Below are positions 19,239 to 27,280 of a stretch of 64,000 nt of DNA, piece by piece. A model generated the notes under the pieces. It had not been told where the DNA came from. It did no database searches and saw only the letters and a list, made by a program, of their open reading frames with translations. The translations under genes and the position numbers were made by a program. This DNA is from Tibeticola sediminis (lineage in GTDB: Bacteria; Pseudomonadota; Gammaproteobacteria; Burkholderiales; Burkholderiaceae_C): positions 62,001-126,000 of the forward strand of contig NZ_RKQL01000005.1 of assembly GCF_003843835.1 (NCBI RefSeq), in the 5' to 3' direction. Every line of letters begins with the position of its first letter. Position 1 is the stretch's first letter.

Positions 19239-20765
19239 TCAATGTCCTTGCGGGGTAGGGGTCGCCGACGCGGCGGTGGGCGCGGCGTCGCTGGGGCGTT
19301 CGAGCCCACGGGGCGAGGTGCCGGTGAGGGCGAGTTGCAGTTCGGTGTCGGCGAACCAGAAGTCGCGCTCGGCGGCGATGGCCGAGGCCACGGCGACAGA
19401 CTGCGCGGCGGCCTGCGTCAGCACATCCCAAGGGCTGGTGAGCATGCCGTTGTAGCGCAGCAGGGTTTCCTCACTGAGCCGCTGGCGCAGCGGCACGAGC
19501 TCGTCGCGCCAGTGGCGGGCTGCCTGGTGCGCACGCTGCCACTGCGCCCAGGCGGTGCGTGCTTCCGTGCGGGCGCGCTCGGCGACCTCGCGCAGCTCGG
19601 CGCTCGCGCGGGCCAGCTCGGCTTGGGCGCGTGCGTTGCGGGCGCCGCCGGCGTCGAACAGCGGCAGCGAAAGCTCCAGCTCGACGCCGCGCTGGGTCCT
19701 GCGGCCGGCCGGGTCGCTGATGCGGTTGCGATCGACGCCGAGCGTCAGCGTGTCGAGGGCTCCGGTGCTGCGGGTCGCGCCCAGCGCCTCGGCGCGTTGC
19801 TGTGCCTGTTCGCGCGCGGCGCGCAGGTCCAGCCGCTCGGCGAGGGCCCGCCGTTCGGCAGCGGCCACGTCGAGCGGCAGCTGGGCCGGCAGATCGGGCA
19901 GGCGTTCGGGCAGCCGGAAGCGCTCGGGCGCGTCGGCAAGCCCGATCGCCCGCGCGAGCCGCTCCCGGGCGAGGCCGGCGGCGTGCTCGGCCGCCAAGCT
20001 GCGCTGGCGCGCTTCGGCCAGAGCGAGTTCGGCTTGCCCGAGCTGCCACGCGCTCCAGTTGCCGGCGCGGACCATGCGTCGGCCCAGCTCCACGCCGAGT
20101 TCGGCGGCTTCCTGCGCTGCAGCGGTCTGGCGTGCCATCAAGGCTGCGGCCACTGCGTCGACCCAGGCGTTGCGCGCCTGCGCCGCGAGCAGCAGCACGC
20201 GCTGGGCGGCTTGCCAGCGGGCGGCGGCCTCGGCGCGCTCGGCGGCGCGCTGCCGCCAGGGCAGTGTCACCAGGCCCAAGAGGTCGAAACGCAAGGCCCG
20301 GTCGAGCTCGCGCGCGTCGCCCTCGCGCAAGCGCGCCAGCGCCAGCTGCGGGTTGGGCAGTTGCGCGTCCAGTCGCGCCTCGGCCTGGCTCAGTTGCAGC
20401 TCGGCGAGCAGGGTTTGCATTTGCGGGTGCCGCAACAGCGCGATGCGCACTGCGCTGGCGTCGCTGAGCGGCTCGGCCAGCCACGCATCGATGCGCGCAT
20501 CGACCGGTGCTGCAGCGGCGGTTGCCCCGACGCTGTCGGGCAGCGGTGAGAGGTCAGCCGCGCCGACGGCGAGCGACCCGGTGCGCCCGGCGATCGCCTC
20601 GGCCACGGTTTGCTGCGGGGGCACGCCCGGCGTGCTGGCGCAGCCCGCGAGGACGCATGCGGCCAGCAGCGGCGTCCAGCGCCCCCCTGGAGAGAGATTT
20701 TTGAATGAAAACCTCGTATTCCCGGCGTGAAACGGACATCGAGTGCTATGAAAAATGAATCTCAA
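19239..20765 (-). CDS. TolC-family outer-membrane efflux lipoprotein
   Basis: A 508-residue outer-membrane factor for a heavy-metal efflux route. A lipobox (LLAACVLAGCASTP, Cys near residue 42) predicts lipid anchoring. Two Ala/Arg-rich helical-hairpin repeats of the OEP family follow (about 100-270 and 300-480). The first 25 residues (MRFIFHSTRCPFHAG...) are unusual for a signal peptide: they are encoded by a short intergenic repeat at 20697-20762, and no other start codon lies nearer the lipobox. It is in the copper operon, downstream of MITE-A copy 3 and 2 bases from the oxidase gene. Confidence 0.83.
   Translation of the reverse strand: MRFIFHSTRCPFHAGNTRFSFKNLSPGGRWTPLLAACVLAGCASTPGVPPQQTVAEAIAGRTGSLAVGAADLSPLPDSVGATAAAAPVDARIDAWLAEPLSDASAVRIALLRHPQMQTLLAELQLSQAEARLDAQLPNPQLALARLREGDARELDRALRFDLLGLVTLPWRQRAAERAEAAARWQAAQRVLLLAAQARNAWVDAVAAALMARQTAAAQEAAELGVELGRRMVRAGNWSAWQLGQAELALAEARQRSLAAEHAAGLARERLARAIGLADAPERFRLPERLPDLPAQLPLDVAAAERRALAERLDLRAAREQAQQRAEALGATRSTGALDTLTLGVDRNRISDPAGRRTQRGVELELSLPLFDAGGARNARAQAELARASAELREVAERARTEARTAWAQWQRAHQAARHWRDELVPLRQRLSEETLLRYNGMLTSPWDVLTQAAAQSVAVASAIAAERDFWFADTELQLALTGTSPRGLERPSDAAPTAASATPTPQGH
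20697..20762 (-). repeat. Short interspersed intergenic repeat (copy 2)
   Basis: Read on the minus strand it has TCATTTTTCATAGCA, then GTTTCACGCCGGGAAT, matching the pattern at 8786 and 35390. It overlaps the N-terminal codons of the efflux lipoprotein gene and includes its start codon. Confidence 0.45.
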
Positions 20766-20778
20766 AGAACGGGCTTAG

Positions 20779-20939
20779 GGCAACGCTGAATAAGTTCCCG
20801 CGATGGCGCGCGCCCGGCCGCGGGATGGGATGCGAGGCGCAAACCGCAGCCATAGCCGAAGCTATGGCGAGGATTTGCAACGAAGCAGACCGCCCGCAGC
20901 CGGGATGCGCGACGCGCGAGGGGCTTGTTCAGCGTTGCC
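20779..20939 (+). repeat. MITE-A copy 3 (161 bp) with TTAG duplication
   Basis: Perfect-length element with ends GGCAACGCTGAATAAGT and CTTGTTCAGCGTTGCC, flanked by TTAG on both sides (20775-20778 and 20940-20943). Core hairpin at 20835-20881. Read on the minus strand the loop is TTCG closed by C-G. It splits the copper operon between the Cys/His-rich protein gene (40 bases away) and the efflux lipoprotein gene. Confidence 0.92.
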
Positions 20940-20979
20940 TTAGACGTCACGGCCGCGCGCTTGGGCGTGGCCTCGTGCG

Positions 20980-21420
20980 TCAGCACATGGGGAATGCAGC
21001 GATGGGCGGGCGCAGGTCGGGGGCGTGGTGCAGCGCCAGCCCGTGCGGCAGGCGCGCTGAGGGCGGGGCGGTGGGCAGGCGCAGGGCCGCCAGTGCGGGC
21101 GTGTCCGGCGCGGCGCAGCTGCCGTGGCAGATGTCGCAGAGCGTGCAGGGCGCGGCATGGCCGTCTGCGTGGCCTTTGGAGGCTTCCGTCCGGTCGGCTT
21201 GAGGGGCAGACGATCCGTCCTCGCTGGAGGCCGCGCCTGCGGCGGCGTGCATGGGGCAGTCGGACATTTCAGCGCCCGAAGCCAAGCCCCCAGCGGCGGC
21301 GCTCATCGGCGCCGAGCCCATGCGCAGCATCTCGAAGGCCATGGCGTCGCCGACCCAGCCGCGCCAGGGCAGCAGCGCGACGAGCAGCAGCAAGAACCAG
21401 GAACGCCGAAGCACAGCCAT
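20980..21420 (-). CDS. Cys/Met/His-rich exported protein, DUF2946-like
   Basis: A 146-residue protein from ATG 21420, with a signal peptide or single membrane segment at residues 4-24 (RRSWFLLLLVALLPW). The body contains metal-ligand clusters: MSDCPMHAA, HADGHAAPCTLCDICHGSC and HHAPDLRPP. Small proteins of this type (DUF2946-like) often open copper-resistance operons, and that is its place here, upstream of efflux lipoprotein, oxidase and CusF genes. An alternative start at 21441 overlaps head-to-head with the start of the cardiolipin synthase gene. The family assignment is by pattern only. Confidence 0.65.
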   Translation of the reverse strand: MAVLRRSWFLLLLVALLPWRGWVGDAMAFEMLRMGSAPMSAAAGGLASGAEMSDCPMHAAAGAASSEDGSSAPQADRTEASKGHADGHAAPCTLCDICHGSCAAPDTPALAALRLPTAPPSARLPHGLALHHAPDLRPPIAAFPMC

Positions 21421-21439
21421 GGCTGGCATCATACCCACC

Positions 21440-22858
21440 ATGGTGAACTCCGTGCTCGACCACGCGTTCTCGTTGCATGGCCTGTTGGCGTTGCTCGGGC
21501 TGGGCGTCTATGTGACCGGCTCGCGCACCTTGCACCAGCGGCGCCACCCGTCGGCGGCCGTGGCTTGGGTGCTGGCGCTGGTGCTGATGCCCTATGTGGC
21601 ACTGCCGCTGTATTTGCTGTTTGGCAACCGAAAGATGGTGCGGCGGCGTGAGCGGGCGGAGCTGGCTGCCGCGAAAGGCTCGAGTGGGGCGGCGCGGACC
21701 GGGCCGCTCGAGCCGCTCGCAGCCGCGCTCGGCCTGCCGCCACCGGCGTGTTATGCGCGGCTGCAGATCCATGAGGACGGCGCCGCTGCGGCCGAGGCTT
21801 TGCATGCAGGCATTGCGCGCGCGCAACGCGAGGTGCTGCTCAGCACCTTTCTCTACGGCCGAGACGCCTTCGGTGAGGCTCTGGCCGAGGCCCTGGCCGA
21901 ACGCGTGGCCGCGGGGGTGCGCGTTCGGTTGCTGATCGATGGCGTGGGGGCGTGGCTGGGCGGCCATCCGGACCTGCGGCGGCTCGAGGCGCGCGGCATC
22001 GAGGTGCGGCTTTTCGTGCCGCCCTTGCGTTCTGGTCTGCGCGGGCGCACCAATTTGCGCAACCACCGCAAGAAGGTCATCGTCGACGGCCATTGGCTCT
22101 GGAGCGGTGGGCGTAACCTCGCTGCCGAATACTTCACCGGCGATGCCCACCGCGCGGCCTGGCTGGATCTGAGCTTCGACCTCGAGGGCGAAGCCGCCGG
22201 GCAAGCGCGGGCCTTGTTCGAGCGGGACTGGGCCTTCGCCCAAGGTCAGGAGCCGCCACCCCCGATGCCCCGCGACGCCGAGGCGCCTGGCCCGATGCAG
22301 CGCGGAGGCGTTGTTCAGCCTTGCCCGAAGCTGCAACTCATTCCGAGCGGCCCCGACCAGGCCGACGACACCTTGTTTGCCCTTCTGGTGTCGAGCTTCT
22401 TCAACGCACGCGAGCGCATCGTCGCGGTCACGCCGTATTTCGTGCCCGACGAAACTTTGCTGCTGGCGCTCACGCTCGCGGCGCGCCGGGGTGTGCGGGT
22501 CTCGCTGGTGCTGCCCGAGCGGTCCAACCACCGGCTGGCCGATCTGGCCCGCCACCGCGCGCTGCGCGAACTCGCCGCCGCCGGTGCCGAGGTGCGCTTG
22601 CTGCCGCGCATGGTGCATGCGAAGGCTGTGGTCGTCGACGAGGCGCTGGCCTTCGCCGGGTCGGCCAATCTTGACGAGCGCAGTCTGTTTCTGAATTTCG
22701 AGCTGATGTTCGCCTGGGCTGAACCCGACGATGTGCGCCGCTTTGCGGCCTGGATCGAGCGCCAGGCTGTCGGCGCGCACCCCTACCACCCACGGCACCC
22801 GACGCTGATGCGCGAAGTGGCCGAAGGCCTGCTGCTTTGGCTGGCCTTCCAGTTGTAA
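21440..22858 (+). CDS. cls: Cardiolipin synthase-like phospholipase D protein
   Basis: A membrane enzyme joining phosphatidylglycerol units (or PG and another phospholipid) into cardiolipin. The 472 residues start with two hydrophobic segments (about 8-25 and 37-58, the PLDNc region). Two HKD motifs follow: NHRKKVIVDG near residue 208 and VHAKAVVVDE near 392, each followed by the usual SGGRN or GSANLDERS. The ATG at 21440 shares the palindrome CCATGG with the longest start of the divergent gene, so its promoter must lie inside that gene. Confidence 0.9.
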   Translation: MVNSVLDHAFSLHGLLALLGLGVYVTGSRTLHQRRHPSAAVAWVLALVLMPYVALPLYLLFGNRKMVRRRERAELAAAKGSSGAARTGPLEPLAAALGLPPPACYARLQIHEDGAAAAEALHAGIARAQREVLLSTFLYGRDAFGEALAEALAERVAAGVRVRLLIDGVGAWLGGHPDLRRLEARGIEVRLFVPPLRSGLRGRTNLRNHRKKVIVDGHWLWSGGRNLAAEYFTGDAHRAAWLDLSFDLEGEAAGQARALFERDWAFAQGQEPPPPMPRDAEAPGPMQRGGVVQPCPKLQLIPSGPDQADDTLFALLVSSFFNARERIVAVTPYFVPDETLLLALTLAARRGVRVSLVLPERSNHRLADLARHRALRELAAAGAEVRLLPRMVHAKAVVVDEALAFAGSANLDERSLFLNFELMFAWAEPDDVRRFAAWIERQAVGAHPYHPRHPTLMREVAEGLLLWLAFQL

Positions 22859-22961
22859 GCCGTGCGATGCGCCATGCGCCGCGCTGCATTGGGTCGCGCG
22901 GGCGACAAAAGCGGCGGAGCGCTCGCGCCTAGGATCGTCCTTCGTTGCCCGAGGAGCCCCG

Positions 22962-24683
22962 ATGCCGATCCCGACGCCCCCGCTGCGCCCGCACCACCAT
23001 CACTGGCCCGCGCGGCTGCCGCGGACCATCACGCCGCCGGCCACTTCGCTTTGGGCCAATCTGGACATCAGTGCGCGGCGCTACCCGTACAAGCCGGCGC
23101 TGGCGTTCTTTGGGCGCACGTTCTCGTATGCAGCGCTGCACGCCGCGGTCGAGGCGCTGGCAGGATGGCTCGTGGCGCAGGGCGTGGCCCCGGGCGACCG
23201 TGTGCTGCTGTGTCTGCAAAACAGTCCGCAGTTGGTGATTGCGCACTTCGCCATCCTGCGCGCCAACGCGGTCGTGGTGCCGGTCAATCCAATGAATCGG
23301 TCCGAGGAACTGCAGCATTACATCCGCGACCCCGGCGCCCGCGTGGCCATCACCAGTGCCGACCTCGCGGCTGAGTTCGCCGCTGCAAGCGAGGCCTTGC
23401 CCGAAGCCCAACGGCTCGCCCATCTCCTGGTGACCCGCTATCTGGACGCATTTGACCCCGATGCCGAGGAGTCTGACCCGGTGCCTGCGGCTTGGGCACC
23501 CTGGCTGCTCGCCGACGCTGCGCTGCCCCGGCTTGCCGACGGCGTCGTGCATCGCTGGCCGGATGCGCTCGGCGCGGCGTTGTCACCGCCGGTGCACATT
23601 GCCGGTCCGGGCGATCTCGCGCTGCTGCCCTACACCAGTGGCACCACCGGTTTGCCCAAAGGCTGCATGCACACGCACGCGAGCATCATGCACAACGCCG
23701 TGGCCAGCACGCTCTGGGGCAACGGCAGTTCCGAGAACGTGACATTGGCAGTCGCGCCGATGTTTCATGTGACCGGCATGGTGAGCGTGATGCACGCGGC
23801 GATTTACATGGGCGCCACGCTGGTGCTGATGCCGCGCTGGGACCGTGACCTCGCTGGCCGCTTGATTTCCCGCTGGCGCGTCAGTCACTGGACCAACATA
23901 CCGACGATGGTCATCGACCTGCTCGCGAGCCCCAACTTTGCGCAGTTCGACCTCTCGAGCCTCATCTACATCGGCGGGGGCGGCGCGGCTATGCCGCAGG
24001 CGGTGGCGCAGCGTTTGCTCGAACAATTTGGGCTGCGCTACGTCGAGGGCTATGGCCTCACCGAAACCGGCGGCCCCTCGCACTCCAACCCGCCCGACCG
24101 GCCCAAGCAGCAGTGCCTGGGCGTGCCTTTTCTCAGCACCGACGCGCGGGTGGTCGACCCCGACACGCTGCAGGAATTGCGCGCCGGCGAAGCCGGCGAA
24201 ATCCTCATCCATGGCCCGCAGGTGTTTCAGGGCTATTGGAAGCAGGCCGGCGCCACGGCCGAGGCCTTCGTCGTGCGGGACGGCAAGCGCTTTTTCCGTT
24301 CCGGCGACTTGGGGCGTGTCGATGAGGAAGGCTATTTCTTCATGACCGACCGCTTGAAGCGCATGATCAACGCCTCGGGCTTCAAGGTCTGGCCGGCCGA
24401 GGTCGAAGCGCTGATGTTTCGCCACCCGGCGGTTGCCGAAGCCTGCGTCATCGGCGCCCGTGACGCCTACCGCGGCGAAACCGTCAAGGCGGTCGTGGTG
24501 TTGCGCGCCGACTGGCGCGGCCACATCAGCGAGCGGGAACTCATCGACTGGTGCCATGCGCACATGGCCGCCTACAAGGCGCCGCGCCTGGTGCAGTTCG
24601 TCGAGGCGCTGCCCAAGAGCGGCGCGGGCAAGGTGATGTGGCGCGCGCTGCAAGAGGCCGAGTGGGCCAATTTTGAGGCTTGA
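22962..24683 (+). CDS. AMP-binding long-chain acyl-CoA ligase
   Basis: A 573-residue adenylate-forming enzyme that activates a carboxylic acid, probably a fatty acid, to its CoA thioester. The phosphate-binding loop YTSGTTGLPKG is near residue 225, the A5 motif is YGLTETGG, the A7 motif FRSGDLG, the hinge DRLKRMINASG, and the catalytic Lys region PKSGAGKVMWR is at the C-terminus. A His-rich N-terminus (RPHHHHWPARLP) is unusual. No beta-oxidation genes adjoin it, so the substrate is open. Confidence 0.87.
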   Translation: MPIPTPPLRPHHHHWPARLPRTITPPATSLWANLDISARRYPYKPALAFFGRTFSYAALHAAVEALAGWLVAQGVAPGDRVLLCLQNSPQLVIAHFAILRANAVVVPVNPMNRSEELQHYIRDPGARVAITSADLAAEFAAASEALPEAQRLAHLLVTRYLDAFDPDAEESDPVPAAWAPWLLADAALPRLADGVVHRWPDALGAALSPPVHIAGPGDLALLPYTSGTTGLPKGCMHTHASIMHNAVASTLWGNGSSENVTLAVAPMFHVTGMVSVMHAAIYMGATLVLMPRWDRDLAGRLISRWRVSHWTNIPTMVIDLLASPNFAQFDLSSLIYIGGGGAAMPQAVAQRLLEQFGLRYVEGYGLTETGGPSHSNPPDRPKQQCLGVPFLSTDARVVDPDTLQELRAGEAGEILIHGPQVFQGYWKQAGATAEAFVVRDGKRFFRSGDLGRVDEEGYFFMTDRLKRMINASGFKVWPAEVEALMFRHPAVAEACVIGARDAYRGETVKAVVVLRADWRGHISERELIDWCHAHMAAYKAPRLVQFVEALPKSGAGKVMWRALQEAEWANFEA

Positions 24684-24689
24684 TCGTTG

Positions 24690-24740
24690 AATGCCGGCGT
24701 CAAACGGTCGGGTCTTGCTATTAAAAAGAGACTTTTCGGT
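24690..24740 (-). repeat. Short interspersed intergenic repeat (copy 3)
   Basis: GAATGCCGGCGTCAAACGG followed by TTGCTATTAAAAAGAGAC: the same order of a CCGG-centred motif and a GCTATnAAAAA box as in the copies at 8.8, 20.7, 35.4 and 38.9 kb. It fills most of the 110-bp spacer between the acyl-CoA ligase and channel genes. Confidence 0.5.
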
Positions 24741-24793
24741 ACGCCCCCGCGCTTCGGTATCATGGCCCGGCATGTGCCTCTTCGATCCATCCC

Positions 24794-25684
24794 ATGGCCA
24801 AACCCAGCGCACTCGCTGAGCCGCAAGCTGCGCCCGCCTACGGCAAGCCGCTGCAGGGCTGGCGCTTGCGGCTCTACACCATCATTTTCGAGGCCGATAC
24901 CCGCGCGGGCCAGTGGTTCGACCGCGCGCTGATTGCGCTGATTCTGTCCAGCGTTGGTGTGGTCATGGCCGACAGCGTGCAGTCGCTGCACCAGCGTTTC
25001 GGTTCAGTCTTCTCGGCGCTCGAATGGGGCTTCACCCTGATCTTCACGCTCGAATATCTCGCCCGCTTGGCCTGTGTGCGGCATCCCTGGCGCTACGCGA
25101 CGAGTTTTTTTGGCGTGATCGATCTGCTTTCCGTCTTGCCGACGTACCTCGCGATGCTGTTGCCCGGCGTGCATGCGCTGATCGACGTGCGGGTGTTGCG
25201 GCTGCTGCGGGTGTTCCGGATCTTCAAGCTCACCGCCTACATGAGCGAGTTCCAGTCGCTCGGGGCTGCGCTGCTGGCGAGTCGGCGCAAAATCGCCGTG
25301 TTCCTGATGGTCGTCGTGCTGGTCGTGGTGATCATGGGCACGTTGATGTACGTGGTCGAAGGACCCGAGAACGGCTACACCAGCATTCCCGTGGCCGTCT
25401 ATTGGGCGATCACCACCATGACCACCGTGGGCTTTGGCGACATCACGCCCAAAACCGACATCGGCCGCCTCATCTCGTCGCTGATGATGCTCCTCGGCTG
25501 GGGCACGCTGGCCGTGCCCACCGGCATCGTCACGTCGGAGATGACCGCCCGCCGCCAAGGCGCGATCACCACCCGAACCTGTCACGAATGCCTGACCGAG
25601 GGGCACTTGCCCGAGGCGGTCTTCTGCTACCACTGCGGCGCGCGCCTGCCGCCTTGGCGCCATAGCCGCAGCATCCCCGTCTGA
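24794..25684 (+). CDS. Voltage-gated-type K+ channel with a C-terminal zinc ribbon
   Basis: A 296-residue six-helix ion channel. S1-S4 span about residues 40-145, with an S4 bearing regularly spaced arginines (RVLRLLRVFRIFK). S5, the pore helix and the selectivity filter TTVGFGD (near residue 212) and S6 follow, so potassium selectivity is expected. After S6 the cytoplasmic tail holds two CxxC pairs (CHECL...CYHCG, about 260-285), a probable zinc ribbon not found in the basic channel fold. The gene lies just ahead of the serine hydrolase gene. Confidence 0.87.
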   Translation: MAKPSALAEPQAAPAYGKPLQGWRLRLYTIIFEADTRAGQWFDRALIALILSSVGVVMADSVQSLHQRFGSVFSALEWGFTLIFTLEYLARLACVRHPWRYATSFFGVIDLLSVLPTYLAMLLPGVHALIDVRVLRLLRVFRIFKLTAYMSEFQSLGAALLASRRKIAVFLMVVVLVVVIMGTLMYVVEGPENGYTSIPVAVYWAITTMTTVGFGDITPKTDIGRLISSLMMLLGWGTLAVPTGIVTSEMTARRQGAITTRTCHECLTEGHLPEAVFCYHCGARLPPWRHSRSIPV

Positions 25685-25703
25685 TCTTTCGGAGTTTCCA
25701 CCC

Positions 25704-26903
25704 ATGATGCACGGCATACACCCTCTGCCCCAGGCCCGGCCGGGCGACCTCGGGCTGTGCCCACTGCGGCTGCAGCGCCTGCTCGATGCGCTGCAGGGCG
25801 ATATCGACCGCAGCCGGCTGCCCGGCGCGGTCGTGCTGATTGCGCGGCACGGGCAAGTGGCTTTGTTCGAGCATCTGGGTCTGCGCGCCCCGCTGCGCGG
25901 CGAGCCGATGACGCGCGACACGGTGTTTCGCATCTATTCGATGACCAAGCCGATCGTGTCGGCTGCCGTGCTCATGCTGGTCGAGCAGGGGCGCCTACAG
26001 CTCGAAGACCCGCTGGCGCGCTGGCTGCCGGAATTTGCCTCGCTCGAGGTGCTGCAGCCCGGCACTGGCGAGCGCGTGCCGGCGCAGCGCGCGCCGACGG
26101 TGCACGACCTGTTGCGGCACACCGCGGGTTTCACCTACGAGTTTTTGGGCAGCACCGAAGTTCACCGCGCCTATGCGCAGGCCCGCATCGGCTCGCGCGA
26201 ACGCGACAACGCAGCCTTTACCGCGACGCTCGCCACGTTGCCGCTGCTGATCCAGCCTGGCACGGCTTGGGAGTACAGCCGGGCCACCGACGTGTTGGGG
26301 CGTCTGATCGAAGTGGTGAGTGGCCAGACGCTGGGCGCTTGGCTGCAGGCGCATGTGTTCGAGCCGCTGGGCATGAAGGACACGCGCTTCGACGTGCCCG
26401 AGGACTGGTTGGCCAGGCTGGCCGAGCCCTTTCCCAAGGACCCCGACGGCGCGCCGATGATGGTCGTGACCGATTACCGGCGACCGGGCCGCCATGAGAG
26501 CGGCGGGGGCGGGCTGGTCTCGACGGCGCGAGACTATGCGCGCTTCGTGCAGTTCCTGCTCAACCGCGGCACGCTCGACAACGTGCGCCTGCTCGGGCCG
26601 CACATCGTCGACTGGATGACCGCCGACCATCTGGGCGATCTGCCGCGCGCCAGCGCTGGCAGCGCGGCCTTGTTGCCGCCGGGGCATGGCTTTGGCCTTG
26701 GCGTCGCGGTGCGCACCGCAGCGGGCCTCGCGCCCACGCCGGGCTCGGTCGGCATGTATTACTGGGGTGGGCTGGCCGGCACGAGTTTCTTCGCAGACCC
26801 GGCCCTGGGCTTGCAGGCCATCCTGATGATCCAGGCACCGAACCAGCGCGAGTACTACCGCGCGCTGTTCCGCAACATGGTCTACGCGGCGGTGCTGGAT
26901 TGA
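25704..26903 (+). CDS. Serine hydrolase of the beta-lactamase / class C family
   Basis: A 399-residue penicillin-binding-fold esterase or peptidase. The catalytic SxxK is SMTK near residue 80 (YSMTKPIVSAAVL), the tyrosine motif is YSRATDVLG (YxN-like), and a Gly-rich segment HESGGGGLVSTARDYARF follows. No signal peptide is seen, which fits the EstB-like cytoplasmic esterases rather than a true beta-lactamase. The start MMHGIHPLP has GGAG upstream and lies 19 bases after the channel gene, so they may be co-transcribed. Confidence 0.85.
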   Translation: MMHGIHPLPQARPGDLGLCPLRLQRLLDALQGDIDRSRLPGAVVLIARHGQVALFEHLGLRAPLRGEPMTRDTVFRIYSMTKPIVSAAVLMLVEQGRLQLEDPLARWLPEFASLEVLQPGTGERVPAQRAPTVHDLLRHTAGFTYEFLGSTEVHRAYAQARIGSRERDNAAFTATLATLPLLIQPGTAWEYSRATDVLGRLIEVVSGQTLGAWLQAHVFEPLGMKDTRFDVPEDWLARLAEPFPKDPDGAPMMVVTDYRRPGRHESGGGGLVSTARDYARFVQFLLNRGTLDNVRLLGPHIVDWMTADHLGDLPRASAGSAALLPPGHGFGLGVAVRTAAGLAPTPGSVGMYYWGGLAGTSFFADPALGLQAILMIQAPNQREYYRALFRNMVYAAVLD

Positions 26904-26997
26904 GCGCCCACCGCCATGCCTCGCGCGTAAAGAGGCGGGTGCATCAAAAATGCAGCACGACCAGGGCAGCAGCGCCGCCGAGCCCCGCCACTGCGGC

Positions 26998-27141
26998 TCA
27001 CTTGCCGGCCTGCTTGGCGCTTTCGTCCATCTTGTTGGTGAACAGCCGAATGAAAAACACGGCCATGCCCAGCATGAAGGCGATGCCGGCAACGCTCATG
27101 AGGCCATAGTCGGTCGAAAAGAGGTCTGCGAGTGCTTTCAT
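26998..27141 (-). CDS. DUF3149 small membrane protein
   Basis: A 47-residue protein with one transmembrane helix (about residues 13-33: GLMSVAGIAFMLGMAVFFI) and a charged C-terminus ending DESAKQAGK. Sequence and length fit the DUF3149 family of tiny inner-membrane proteins, function unknown. ATG 27141 has an AGGA eight bases upstream. Two near-consensus FNR/Anr sites lie 85-137 bases upstream of the ATG, suggesting induction at low oxygen. Confidence 0.82.
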   Translation of the reverse strand: MKALADLFSTDYGLMSVAGIAFMLGMAVFFIRLFTNKMDESAKQAGK

Positions 27142-27225
27142 GATCGAGGTCCTTTTTCAGCAAAACCGCAGAGGCCCAAATGCCCCGCGTGCCGGTTATC
27201 GTGCGGCGATCGGGCTGTGCGTCGA

Positions 27226-27239
27226 CTGATCTTTGTCAA
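27226..27239. promoter_or_regulatory. Candidate FNR/Anr box 1
   Basis: CTGAT-CTTT-GTCAA, eight of ten matches to the FNR/Anr palindrome TTGAT-N4-ATCAA. It is upstream of the DUF3149 gene on the minus strand. Confidence 0.45.
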
Positions 27240-27264
27240 CACTTTCGCGGTACGCGCAGCAACG

Positions 27265-27278
27265 CTGATCTGGATCAA
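27265..27278. promoter_or_regulatory. Candidate FNR/Anr box 2
   Basis: CTGAT-CTGG-ATCAA, nine of ten matches to TTGAT-N4-ATCAA. It sits immediately after the stop of the CbiM-like permease gene and upstream of DUF3149. The two boxes are 39 bases apart centre to centre. Confidence 0.55.
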
Positions 27279-27280
27279 AT

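Noticed and set aside
22296-22330. MITE-A terminal repeat inside the cardiolipin synthase gene
   Set aside because: A short match (TTGTTCAGCCTTGCC) with no further element sequence, in a normal coding context; chance similarity is sufficient.
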